In this document: positions 13,707 through 26,705 of the stretch, in pieces | How positions within the stretch are numbered: position 1 is the first letter of the stretch | Layout of the letters: each line of letters opens with the position of its first letter | Assembly (NCBI RefSeq): GCF_018687715.1 | Contig: NC_056752.1 | Span: 53,476,653 to 53,540,652, forward strand | DNA: 64,000 nt | Source of the DNA: Carya illinoinensis | Lineage: Eukaryota > Streptophyta > Magnoliopsida > Fagales > Juglandaceae | Reading direction: 5' to 3' | Translations under genes and position numbers: made by a program | Notes under the pieces: model-generated | The model's input: the letters and a program-made list of their open reading frames with translations, nothing else | Told to the model about the DNA's origin: nothing | Databases searched by the model: none

Positions 13707-13800
13707 TTTTTCAAATGATTCATATAAAAAGTTTGCAATCCATTACTTTAATTATACTTTATATATCTGTTCAAAATATTAATATGAATAACAATAAGAA
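12626..13800. other. Junction spacer between units A and B, no gene
   Basis: AT-rich DNA that departs from unit B at about 12625 and rejoins the repeat-unit sequence near 13190. The part from ~13190 to 13804 is the left edge of unit B and matches 30545-31146 of unit C, including a GC-rich patch near 13435-13495 and the block CTATATATGTGGCATTAATG. A (CT)n tract of about 42 bp lies near 13661-13703; the equivalent spot in unit C is only a short pyrimidine run. Confidence 0.7.
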
Positions 13801-13804
13801 CTTA

Positions 13805-16800
13805 GAACTTTAGTTTGGGACGGGTCTACGGGCAGAAGGGCAAAATCAAAAGAGACCTCTCAGGGCTAATGAGCCAGTGCATGAAGCTTCCCTTTATGGA
13901 ACTCCAAACTCCCACTGTGCCACTTCCATCTTTCAGAATCAAAGAACCCATGAGCAACATCAGCATTTCGATCAACAACCAACTAATCATCAAGCAATCC
14001 CAACATCAACCTGCACTAAAAGGAAAAGGCAAGCAAACGTTGGAAATAAGTGGGGAAGCAACAAGAAACACAAAGCTGCATCAGAAAATGCTTTTCAAGA
14101 CAATAGTAGCGAATTTTTTGAGTTTGGCACTGTTCTTCTCATACCTCTGAACCAACAGTTCAGCAATCTAGCAAACCCATGCAAAACCTCTTCAACACGT
14201 GGCGTCATCCTAGACCAGCAGACAGCACATTCAAATGAATTTAAAGATTGCAGTGAAAGTCACGTGCAGTCTCTGTTTCCCACAACTACTGGCCTATCTG
14301 TCACTTTACAGGCTAGTCACCTCAATTTGCCTTTCCCAGAGGAATCCATAAATTTCTCCAACCACGTGGCCCAAACTGCTCCATACATAGAATCTTCATA
14401 TACAGACAACTCACCTGCACACACATAAAAGGCAACTCAGCCTTTATTCAATCTCATTGACTTTCTAAATCAAAACACTTTCCTACAAAGTCCAAGCATA
14501 AATCGGGAACCATCGATTTTTCAAAAACTCATTGCTCAGCCTCAAAATGCTTTCAACCCGCACGCAATCAATGCCCAAAGCCCAAAATTATCTTTGATGG
14601 TCAGCCCTTCGGGCCGAGCCTGCCTCACCCTCAACCAACACCAAATGGATCCAATCCCATTCTCAACTCAAACTCAGCCCACACCAATAGACCAATCCAC
14701 CCACTTTGATCCATCAACCCCACAATCCAAATAGCAATGGCCAAGTGAAGTCAATAAAATTAACCAAGCACAAGCGACCCAACCACCAAACACATAATCC
14801 CCTTCTGACCAAGCATCAACCAAAATTCATTCCAACAAGGAAAAAATACCAAGGAAGAGGAAGGAAACTCCATCGGGCAACAGAGCATATTTATCTCCCC
14901 CTAAACACAGCAGTCCCAAACCAACAGTCAGTGAAGATGAAATATAAAGCAATAGCCCATCTTTTATCAACACTGGAAATCAGCAACTGGGCGACAACAC
15001 TACTGCCTCCTTGTTCCAATCAGGCAACACAATAAGCTCACAAAGGTGGATATCCAGAAGGGCCCCAAAGAAGCATGGATTTTCACCTTACAAGCTAGAA
15101 GACGAGCACCAGTAGGGTAATCTCTACAACTCTCCAGTCATGAATATATTCCCTTTAAATCCAACGACTGAAGTGGCAGGGTCTAAACTGACCTTAGATC
15201 AACCATAAAGACCCTCACTTGGAATTGTCAGGGTATTGGTCGATCCCGTGCAATTAGAAATCTAAAGGCCAACATCAGGACTCATAATCCATATGCTATC
15301 TTTCTTTCTGAAACTATTTTGCATGATGTAAATATCGCTGCTGCTGTAAATAGACTAAGATTTTCCCTTTTTGTTTATAACCCCCCGACTGGGAAATGGG
15401 GTGGGCTTTTATTTATGTGGCATAATAGTGTTGATGTAGAAACTATCTTTATTTCCAGCAATGTAATAGCTATGTTAGTTTATTCGGATCCTGCTCATAC
15501 TCCCTGGTTGCTCACTTTAGTTTACTGCCCAGCACAGAAAAAACACAAACCTTCTGGAACATTTTAAAAGAGCTCTCTGAAAATTATCCTGGGCCTCTGC
15601 TTTCTATTGGAGACTTCAATTCAATTCTTAAACAATTTGAAAAAACTAGTGGAAACAATTTGAAAAAACTAGTGGTAGGCCTTTTGCAACCTCATCTTCT
15701 CCTGCTGATCTGGCTCTTTACATGGAACACTAAGGCTTAGTTGACTTAGGACACAAGGGACCCACTTACACTTGCACAAACAACAAACAAGGCCAAAACA
15801 ATATTAGTGAAAGATTAGACCATGGAGTCACAAATCTTCAATGGAATAATCTCTTCCCTTATGCCAATGTAAAAACTCTCCCTAGGATTTCCTCAAATCA
15901 CTCGCCAATCCTTTTGGACACATCAAATTGCCATCAAGGAAAAAAGTCTTTCAAATTCGAAGACTTCTGGATTAGGGATCATTCCAGTTTTGAAGTGGTT
16001 CAGACAGCTTGGCTTGCCCATGTGGTTGGTACCCCTGCCTACATCCTTACTAGAAAACTCAAAGTCACAAAACATGCCTTGAAAAATTGGAACCACAATT
16101 CCTTTGGTCACATTCAAACTACCATCAAGAATCTCACCTTCGAACTCAATGATCTTCAAAATGCTCTGCAAACCCCTGATTCTATCATTTTGGAAGAAAA
16201 CATCAAAGAGAATCTCAATGAGCTTCTCAGACGAGAGGAATCCCTTTGGCACCAAAAATCGAGAAATACTTGTTTAACAACCATTGATCTCAACACCAAA
16301 TATTTCCACAATTTCACGACCATAAGGCGAAGGAAAAATAACATCAACTTTCTCAAAACTAAAAATAGACAATGGACCTCAAACCCCTTTGAAATCAAGG
16401 AAAAGTTCCAAAGACACTTCCATGGAATTTACAATTCCACGAATCCGGACATCCCTGAAGATTTTGAAATGTTTTTTTCCAAAAAAATCATTGAAACTGA
16501 AAATGAGTTTCTTTGCAAAATTTCAATTGAAGATGAAATTCTAACCACAATCAAGCAAATCCCTTCCACAAAGGCTCCTGGTCCTGACGGCTTTATAGGC
16601 CTCTTTTATAAGTACTATTGGTCCATCATATAAAACGATTTACAAGATGCCATTAAGAGCTTTTTCACTCATGGAAAAATTCTAAAAGAAATGAACCACT
16701 CAAGCATTTCTCTTGTTCCCAAAATGGACAATCCGACAACAGTTCACCATTTTCAACCAATCAGCCTTTCAAATGTTTGTTACAAAATCGTTGTAAAATT

Positions 16801-19455
16801 TTTGGCAAATAGGCTAAAGACCATTCTCCCCAGCTTATTTCTCCTTACCAAACGACTTTTGTCCCAGGTAGGCTCATTTAAGAAAATACCATTCTTGCTC
16901 AAGAAATCTTCCACCAGTTGAAAAAAAAGAAAGGCAAAATGGAAAATATGGCTGTTAAGATTGACATGGAAAAAGTCTTTGACTATATGGAATGGTCCTT
17001 TATACTCTCTATCTTTAATTCCCTTGGCTTTAGTCAAACTTGGATCAGTTGGATAAAAGAGTGTATCTTTAATGTCTCTTATTCTATCATAGTCAATGGC
17101 TCCCCCACAAGCCTGTTCCATCCTGAAAGAGGCCTTAAACAAGGAGATCCCTTATCTCCTTTCCTGTTTATTCTAGGTAGTGGGGTTCTCTCGAGATTAA
17201 TCCTCAGAGAGGAAATCAAGCAAAACTTGAAAGGAATCAGTATCTCAAGAAGGGGCCCTGCTCTCTCCCACCTCCTCTTCGCTGATGACCTCATTCTCTT
17301 TGGTTCTGCTACTGAAAAAACTGGCCAAGCATTTGCAATTTGTTTTGAAACTTATTCTTCTTGGTCTAGTCAAAAAATTAATTTTGAGAAATCCTCCATC
17401 CATTTCACCTACAACACCCACAATAGAATTATAAGGGATATCAGAGAAATCATCATTCTCAAATCTTCTCCCCCAAAGCTACGTTACCTTGGTCTTCCCC
17501 TTTTCATCCAAGCCTCAAAAGAAATATTTTTCGAAAATATTAAAAAAAAAAAATTCAGAACAGGCTACAAGGTTGGAAATCAAAGGTTCTGTCCCAAGCC
17601 GGTAGAACTACCCTCATTAAAATTGTCGCCAGCACCATTCCATCCTATTTCACGTCAACTATTTGGGTTTCAAAAGCTATCACCAAAAATATGGATGCAT
17701 CCTTTCGAAGATTTTGGTAGGGAGTCGACAACAAAAAAACTTTCACGCCCAAGTCTTGGAAATTCATTTGTTAGCCCAAATCTTTAGGTGGTCTTGGCCT
17801 TAAATGTAGTTCTCTCTTTAATAGAACTCTGATCTCTATATTTGACTCTAATCTCTAAATTCGCTTGGAACCTCATTAACAACATTAGTGGTATCTGGGA
17901 AAATTTTTTGACAAGCAAATATCTGAGAAATGCCACTTTCTTTGAAGTGAACCCCAAACCATCAAACTCTTGGTTTTGGAAAGGCCTCTTAAAGCAAAGA
18001 GATTTCATTAAATCAAGCATTTGCTTTCAGATTAACAATGGCACAACTGTTAGAGCTTGCCTTGACCCTTGGATCCCGTCTCTGCAGAATTTTCTACCCC
18101 AACCAAACCCAATCATCCCTCACATGGATCACACCCTTAGAGTTTCAGAATTAATTTTAGAGGAGCTAAGAAGATGGAACACCATTCTTCTCCAAGCTCT
18201 TTTCTTAGCAGAAACAGTGAATGAAATTTAGAAAATTCCTCTTTCTCTGTACAACTACTCAACCATGGAGGACAAAATTAAATGGGTTCACCACTCTTCA
18301 AGAAAGTTCTCGGTCAAATCATCGTATGCAGCCTTGATTAACACTCAACATAATGATCTTAATTCACATTTTGTCAAGATTTGGAAAAAACTCTGGAAGT
18401 TTAAAGTGTAAGATAGGTTAAAACTTATTCTTTGGAAAATTCACCACAATATCTTGCCAACTAGATCTCTGCTTAAAAGAATCATTCCTCTTGAAGATGA
18501 GCAGCTTCTCTGCCCTCTGTGTAATTCTGAATAGGAAAGCCTCACTCATCTTTTTCTTACTTGCCCCTTTTCTAGGATCCTTTGGAGACATTCAAAGTGG
18601 CCCATAAGCATTGACCAGATTACACCCCTCTCAATCACAAATTGGATCCAAATCATCCTAAATCCAAAAACAGAATTAGCCTTTCCTAAAAATGAAGTTC
18701 GTGATTTTCAGCTCTTTGCTATCCTTGACATGGACATCCTTTGGTTCACTAGAAATTAGGTCATTCACAATTCTCTAAACCCAACCATTGATCAATATGT
18801 TTTAAAAGTTTATCGTGCTTACAAGGATCATAGTCAAGCTTGGATTTCGAAACACCATCTTGAAGAGGAACTATCACTTCATGGACGCCTTCCCAATAGC
18901 TTCCACCTATTATCTTTTGATGTCGCAGTTAGAAGCCATGGTAGTGTCACAACAGCAATCTGCCAAACTAGAACTGGAGCCCCAATCTTTGTCAACACAA
19001 ATTTTCTGCATAACACCAATCCTAATATAGGAGAAGTTACAGCAGCCCTGCTAGCTATTTAAGAAGCTCACAACAGAGGTTTGAGAAAGATTTACATTCA
19101 AGGAGACTCAAAGCAAGTAGTGCAATTGACAAATAATTTAAAGCCATCTTCAGACTGAAAAATGCAATCAATCATCAGAGACATCAAGCACCTCCTGAGC
19201 AGATTTGAAGACTGGAAAATGGTGAAAATTCATCGGTCTCAAAACTGATATGCGCATGGCATTGCGCAATGAGCAGCTTCCAATCTTCTCTACGGAAGCA
19301 TAGCCTTGTTTTCAATTCCTCTATGTCTATTAAGTTTTCATAGTGGAAATGATCTCCCTTCTTTTGTGTAAATTTTTTTGAACTTTTAGTATTTCTGGAC
19401 TTTGTTTTGATTTTGTAATGAAAGTATCTTGCTTAGAAATAAAATAAAATAAAAT
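13805..19455 (+). mobile_element. L1-type LINE with RNase H domain, copy B (decayed)
   Basis: Paralogue of the LINE at 34-5639 produced by segmental duplication, not by a second transposition: the flanks match too. ORF2 begins near 15208, where the copy-A ATG is now ATA. The reverse transcriptase is better kept here: STKAPGPDGF, QPISLSNVCYKI, LKQGDPLSPFLF and the catalytic FADDLILFGSA near 17281-17310. RNase H traces end near 19300. It has a private 23-bp tandem repeat near 15632-15677 (AAACAATTTGAAAAAACTAG repeated) and private stops, and shares several stop codons with copy A. The tail is (AAAAT)n-like, followed by AACTCA where copy A has AACTTA. Confidence 0.88.
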
Positions 19456-22400
19456 AACTCAATATATCTGTAATTGTAACGTCTAAAGGTTCAAGATAAA
19501 GTTCACATACATCTGCCACTGTTGAGGTACAATATTATATATTAAATATGGTAATTATAGGTCGCGTTCAAGTTAAAAACGTACATCGATATTAATTAAA
19601 AACCGGTACAAGTAGTCATTATTAGCATATTTATAATAATAAACATTAATTTGATCTCTTGGATTAAGAGAAGAAATCTCCAATTTTAAGAGGCATTCTA
19701 GTTTACTCTAAAGTTTTTCAACATTAAAGATCCAATCTCTCGAGTCTTGAGAGATGAAATGAAAAGTAAAATAATTACTACTCGCAAGTTGATGTTAATA
19801 TACATTACTTACTGCATGCGGAAACCATTATATTACCATCATGATTGACAGCAATAATGCTAAGTAATTATAAAAAAATCAGTGCCAAGTAGTCCATTAA
19901 CTCAAATATATGTAAAATTGGGAAAGGGAAGGAGTTTAATATTAGAGAAATGCTTAGTCCACCGATGATTTTTTTATATATATATATATATATTTTTTAT
20001 TTAATTCTTAAGTTTTTTTAATATTGTTGTAATTTTTTTAATATTAAAGGGCATAAAATGTATAAAAAAGAAAAAGATAAAAAAAAGGCTATTTTCCCTT
20101 GTGGGCAACATTTATCAGTGAATTTTACCAGTATATATAGCATTACTCTTGTTATTTAGGTACATGAAAAAGAGCCAAAACACTAATAATGATCAAAAGT
20201 AGTAGTACTATTGCTATTTCTGAGTCATTATTTAGTTAGTTAAAATGATATAAAATAATATATTTTATTAAAAGTTGAATAAATTATTATTATAATATTA
20301 ATTTTATTTTAAAATTAAAATATTTATTATATTTTATATAAAAATTATTGTTAAACTTAAGGTTTCAAGTTTCGTATAATTATAAATCTACACATATATT
20401 TTGATGATAACAAATAAATTCAAAGAATAAAAGAGTTTCAAGTTCAAGTTATCCACACAATAGAATCAAGCACATCAAGGAACCAAGTATGAATAAGAAG
20501 GGAACAAGTTCACATTAAAGTCATAGAGTAATGTTGTAAATCTCTTAAAAATTTGAAATTAGGATTAAGGTTCAAAATTAATATTTTATCATAAAGCATT
20601 AAAATATATTTTTCACATGCGCATGAATATTTTTGAAAATTAAATTTAAAAATTTTGAAAAGATGATTGATTGTCATATTTTAGATGTGCATTACATGAT
20701 TAAATGTTTGAACTTTGAAAATATTAAAAATGATTGATTGTCATCTTTCACATGTGCATATTTTATTTGAATATTTTCAAAAGTGATTGATACTTTTTTG
20801 ACTTATGCAAAAGGTAGATATTTTTATTTGAAAATTTTGAAAAGTAAAGTGTGTTTCTTTTGTTATATGTAAAAAGTAAAAAGATTAGATTTAAATTTTT
20901 TGAAAAGTAAAGTGTGCTCATTTTGTCATATGCCAAAAATAAAATATTAGGTTTGAAGTTTTTGAAAAATAAATGATGTTGTCTTTGACAATTGAAAAAG
21001 AAGAACCTTTTATTTGAATTTTTTGAAAAAATGAATGATTTTATCTTTGACATGTGAATCTTTTTAAATTTAAATATAAAATCTCACATGCTTATAAATA
21101 GATCATTTCAGAGCTTCATAATCACAATTGTCACCAAGAGCATACAACATTCATTTAAAACTTTCATTCTCTCTTTTCTAAGTATTGAGCCTTAATCCTT
21201 ATTCATTTTATGAGAAATATAATTTGCGCTGTATTGTTTTTATTTCACTCATTGATGAGTGTTTTCTGATAACCTACCCAGTATTAGCTCTTGTATCAGT
21301 AAAATGATGTGTATAACCCTTGTGTGTGTAGAAAGGATTCTACACAGGAAATAGTTGAATCACCACATATAAGGTAATTGCAAGTGTAAATGGTATTTTA
21401 CATAGATCCTTTGTAGATGTGTTGTTAAAAATGTGTAATAGGTTTCTATTTCTATTTGAAGGAGGTTGAATAGTGAATTTAAAAATTCTCAATGGGTAGC
21501 TTGAGGTAAGGACGTAGGCAGTGGGGCCGAACCTCGTTAACATACTGAGTTTGCTTCTCTCTTATCCTTACTCTTTATATTTATTGCTGATTCTTATTTT
21601 GTTTATATTTTATATTATATATTTGATTTATAATTATTATTTTTTAAATACAACTCAATTCACCCCTTCTTGTGTTAGTCATCTGGACAATAATTATAAT
21701 AATTATATGAGATAAAATAAAATAAGATAAAATAATTTAATTTTAAGGAACTAAACAAATTCTGATTTTCAAAAATAATAAATATGTGATGGTTATTATA
21801 AGGGAAATGCTTTGGGTTCAAAAGTGTGTATGGAATATATATTTTTTTAATTTAATGATCAAGTATGTATTTTTTAATAATATTGTAAATTTTTTTATTT
21901 TTTAAAAATATTTTAAAAAATTTTTATTAAAAAATAAATCCAGCTATTCGATGTTTTATCGGCTACATCCATCGAAGGATGTAGCAGGACCCTTATCATA
22001 ATAACGAGTAATCGCACGTAAAGTTGTGGAATATATAATAGCAGTAGAGTGTGTACAAATCTAATTATTTATGGTACCTTCTGAGGATATTTATAGTAAA
22101 AATCTATTTTTTATTATCCTCTCATCATTATTAAATAATAAAGTTACAAATAAAACATCATTACATCATAAAAAAAAAAAAAAACTGATATATTTTTGCA
22201 CTTCTTTTGTCTTGTTTTGTCCTGTGTGAGGCTTTTTTTATTAACTTTGATTGATTTATCATTTATATAATAATGTTTAAGATTTGAAGTTCAACACATG
22301 CCAAGACATAAGTAACTATAAAGCTTAGAAAAAAAAAAATTCTAAAATGTTTAATTTGAAAATAATAGTTAGCATTTGAGGTGAGATTAATTTCTTATCG

Positions 22401-23110
22401 AAATCTTAGGAAAGCCAATTTGCAGGAAGTTGCCAGTTCAACTTTATCTTTTCCAAATGATTGTAATTTGATGGGAATCTACGTTTTTAAATATTTTATT
22501 TTCAAATATTATTTAAATAAAAAATATTTTTTAATTTTTTTATCAAATCATTGTTTAATCATTATAATTTTTTAAATTTCTAAACAAAACATAAAAAATA
22601 ATACAATTTTATAAAAATTAAAACAAAAATTATATTTAAAATTTATATTCAAATAGCTTTTTAATTTTATGATATTTTTATTCAATTTTCTAAAACCTAA
22701 TAAAACTATCATTCACATGTATTATGAGATATCCAAACGAGTCCGGCCTTATATGCAACATCTTTTCATTTGAATCTTCACCCATTGCTCTATTTTTAGT
22801 TGTTCAAAATTATTCACAAAAGGGTTGGACAAAGATATCAAACATTTATTTTGTAAAAGACAAATATTTTAACCAAATTTAATTTTATAAAAGTAAATTT
22901 ATAAATTCTCGTGATTAAATGTGATATGTTATATTGTAAAGTTACTTTTATGATAAAGTAATTTTAACATATCACATAAAATCAGACTGATTTATAAATT
23001 TATATTTATGAAATCTCTTAATTATAACAATTATATTTATAAAATAAAGATCATATATAGTTGTATACTTTGTTCCTTTACACACAAATAAATAAATATA
23101 TATATATATA
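19456..23110. other. AT-rich spacer of unit B, no gene
   Basis: Counterpart of the unit A spacer, matching it nearly throughout. It lacks the Helitron (empty site 19534/19535) and the MITE (empty site 21994-22002). I see no gene. Short frames such as those near 20763-21053 run through AT-rich repeats of the type GAAAATTTTGAAAAGTAAA. Confidence 0.75.
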
Positions 23111-23419
23111 TATATCTTAATATTAATAAGTGTCAATAGCTTGAGCTACAGTGTTTTCGTCTAATATTTTTATTTCCAATTTTACCCTTAACTTTATTCC
23201 AAAATTACGGACAGTTTGCTTTTATTTCTATTTTGGTCTTTAGTGGGATTGTGTCATTCAAAAGAATTTCAGACCACACAAATCTTTCATTCTCATTTTC
23301 GTATTCCTCCCAAGTTCTCTCTCTAAACTCAGACCCATCCTCTATTCTCTCTCTCTCCGTTTTTGAATTTATTTATTATTTTGTTTATGAATTTGATGAT
23401 CTGTGATTTTTGTTTGCAG

Positions 23420-24240
23420 AAGAAGGAAAATATCATTCCGATTGGCTTGAAGATCGTGGTAATTTCAACTCCATGTCTTTTTGCTTACTTTTTTCTTTCT
23501 ACTTTTTTCTTGCTGAACCTCTCTCTCTCTCTCTCTCTGAAGCTCACGAACCCAGCTCTTTGCCAAAGCCTCAAGATCCACTCCCTCTGCAAACAATAGG
23601 CAATGAAGTGCTGAAATCGATGGTTTCTAACGAGAGAACTGAGAAGCAGCTCCACCAAAATCGATTCCTCCACTCTCTGTAATTTTAATTTCTTTATTAT
23701 CTCCTAAATTTCCTGCATAATCTTTTCTGATGCTTGGTAGGGACTCGACGAACTGGAGGAAACCGATTTCAGTAATCAAATGGTGGTTCTCGCCCTCTAC
23801 GAGACCATGTACTCCGATTTGAATTTCTCTCTATGGTTTCTAACGAGAGAATTGAGAAGTAGCTCCACCAAAATCGATTCCTCCACTCTCTGTGATTTTA
23901 ATTTCTTTATTATCTCCTAAATTTCCTGCATAATCTTTTCTGATGCTTGACAGGGACTCGACGAACTGGAGGAAACCGATTTCAGTAATCAAAGGGTGGT
24001 TCTTGCCCTTTATGAGACCATGTACTTGCACGATGTAACCACGATGCACCAGATCGTCGCCGACTGGAAGGGAATCTCCGTTTTTATCTTCTGAGCCCAG
24101 GCAAAGCATCCCCTCTCTACGTATCGTACGAGTGGGTCACGACGGCTCGCTGATACCCTCCATCTCATCCATGCTGTTTCCAGCGTGAAAGACCAGCAAA
24201 TCCAGCGGCTTCTTGAAGACGATTGGGAACTAAAGAAAAA
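23420..24240 (+). pseudogene. Exon-like gene fragments inside the unit B insert
   Basis: Several stretches look like exons, preceded by pyrimidine-rich tracts and AG and followed by GT. One reads KKENIIPIGLKIV, or alternatively EEGKYHSDWLEDRG. A second reads EPSSLPKPQDPLPL...NEVLKSMVSNERTEKQ. A third reads LDELEETDFSNQ...VVLALYETMY, and a fourth includes SVKDQQIQRLLEDDWEL. I do not recognise the source gene. The second and third are part of a direct duplication: 23618-23800 is repeated at 23833-24014 (offset 215 bp). Stops between and within the pieces mean no intact protein. Confidence 0.45.
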
Positions 24241-25380
24241 AAAACATAAAATAAAATAAAAGTGAGGAAAGTCATGGAGATGACCCCACTCTTCACTAAC
24301 TGTTTTGTCCTTGTCCACAGAGGTGGCTTTGGTGCTTGGTGCTATAACACATCCTGTCCGATGAGATAAGCACAAGCACACGTTTTGTGATAAGAATTTA
24401 TTTCAATTACGTCACTATCATATTTTTTTTATTTTATTTTGTAGGCCCACGCATGCAAGTTGACATTGTGGTTGAGAGAGTGGATGGGTGTTGCTGTAAA
24501 GGTATTTTGGAGGAGAATTTCCAGTGAATTGGTAGTTGAGCATGTGAACCAGCATCTCTGTCCTTTTTGGTTGTTGAGCACGTGACAGAAGTAGAGCTGT
24601 GATCAGAATGAAAGCATGGAGCATTCTCTACCCTGATGAAACTTTCATAACCTTGGACCAGTGCTTCAATGATTTTCTTGTCAAAGTGGACAGAAAGTCT
24701 ATCAGTACCGATGAAATTACTACCACAAGTCCCATGGTTGAATCTATGGCAATCACTGCAACATGTGCTTGATCATTTCACAACTAGACCACGAGGGCAA
24801 AGTGTTACTCTTCCAAGATTAATTTTTTATTTTTTGTGGAAAATAATAGTACATAAATATGGAATTCAATTTGCTTATGATGATTTAACATGAATTCCGA
24901 GTGATTATTGGAATTGCACTTGTTTTGGCTGAAAAAACTGCTACTGATGTGAATGGGGCAGGGCAGTGGATTAAATTTAGAGGCATGGGGTCTCAACCAT
25001 AAGATGTACTTATTAGTCTTCAACATGTGCAATGCACAGGAAAGACTGATTTTATTAAATAAAGAATACTTTATGTTACTAAAGTCAGCATATGTTGAGA
25101 GATCATATAATAAAATAAAGAATATGAATATTGATCTTAATTAATTACTTATCCTACTCCACTTACATAAATATCATGTCCAGTCCACATCATATTAACC
25201 TTTTCCATATTTCTTTCAAAGAAAGTAGATGAACTTGCTTTTCACTATAATCATTGACCATAAAGCTAACGGCCATTGTAACTCTAAGAGCATTTATCCC
25301 TACGAGCATTAACATTTGCTTTGCGTTGGTATGAGACACATGATTTTGAAGTTATTGCTTGATTTTCCAATTTTCTATAC

Positions 25381-25900
25381 ATATATATCTCTATTCTAAA
25401 TTTTCAATAATCAAGTTCAAAGACTTCAACTAAACATAAATTCAATACGGTTTATTAAGTGTTGTCAATTTCCATCTTCTTTCCTTTTTTGCATTTTGCT
25501 ATCCTACTCCATTATTATTATTAATAAAATGATTACTTAATAAGATCTATCCAACTGAAGCCTATTTAATCAAACTTTTTGTAATATCGATGTTTCCATC
25601 TCAAAGTTGGGAAATATTTTTTTACAATCCATTCTCACCGATTCTCAACTAATCCCACCAATGCTCTAGATCTCTCTTAGCCGTAATTGATTTGTGATAG
25701 TTTGTACAAAAATGTTGACAAAAAAATTCATCTCTATTTTTAATGTCTAAACTAATTAAACGACATGTTCAAGTTGATCTGACTGATATATATCTCTATT
25801 CTAAATTTTCAATAATCAAGTTCAAAGACTTTAACTAAACATAAATTCAATACGCTTTATTAGGTGTTGACAATTTCCATCTTGTCTCCTTTTTGGCCCT
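25381..25900. repeat. Direct repeat pair of about 100 bp inside the unit B insert
   Basis: The block starting CTCTATTCTAAATTTTCAAT at 25389 recurs at 25794 (offset 405 bp) with few changes over roughly 100 bp. It looks like a local duplication within the insert; no coding sense. Confidence 0.75.
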
Positions 25901-26705
25901 ACAAAATGACAAACTAATTTATGGAGGCCCCAAATAACGGGACCCATGTGTTTGTACAGATAATTCATGTATCACTGTCTCATAGCAACGAGTTTGATGG
26001 AGGTTTTTATATGGTGACGAATGAGTAATCAAAACAGTCCAAATCCAGTCTCGCTGCTACTTGCCACATCAATCAACCAATTTATTCAACCTTCCTTTTT
26101 TTAATTTTACCAAATCTATATTTGTAGTAAGTATGGTTATTCACTCACACAGAGATAAAGTAAATCAGGGATTTGGGATTGCCTAGGGGCCTTGTGCAAG
26201 GTCAAGATAATAAAAAGAGAAAATGTGATTTGCTGGCTGATGATGATGGTCATGGACAATAAAAAATGGAAATACGATAAGGTTGGGTTGCCAACTGGCT
26301 GTCACTACAATTATATCAAGGATAAGATTGAACCAGACAAGAGTGACATCACTTCACGCACCTCACCACTTATTATATAGCAATTAATAAAATAATAATT
26401 GTTAAAATATAGATAAAATTCTGTCTATTTATAGCTAAATTGAAAAATTTTTAAATTGTTACACTTAAGAAAAATATCGACTGGACACACGTGCTGCTTT
26501 ACTAGTATATATATATATATATCATTAAAACTGAAGGTAGTACTACAAGAGGAGAGGAGAGGTTGGGCAATCCAAACAAACATCCCAAAATAAATATAAA
26601 AAACACACGAAAAAAAAAAAAAAACTTACAGAGAAAAAAGGCTCCAACTGATCACACACATACGAACGTTGTTATTAGGCTAACAACACAAACATTAACC
26701 GAAAA

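Larger units (their letters stand above)
23115..26505 (+). mobile_element. Helitron-like insert with apparent gene fragments, 3.39 kb, in unit B
   Basis: Absent from unit A, where the flanks meet across a (TA)n tract. It starts TCTTAATATTAATAAGTGTC, close to the start of the 966-bp Helitron (TCTTCTATATATAAAAAGTG), and ends in CTAG (26502-26505), lying between A and T. A clear 3' hairpin is not visible; only the palindrome CACGTG occurs shortly before the end, so the call is not certain. Inside are exon-like pieces with splice-like borders at about 23420-23460, 23524-23682, 23741-23830 and 23954-24240, and a further coding-like stretch near 24609-24772. Helitrons are known for capturing such fragments. 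Two internal direct duplications are present. No Rep/helicase seen. Confidence 0.6.
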
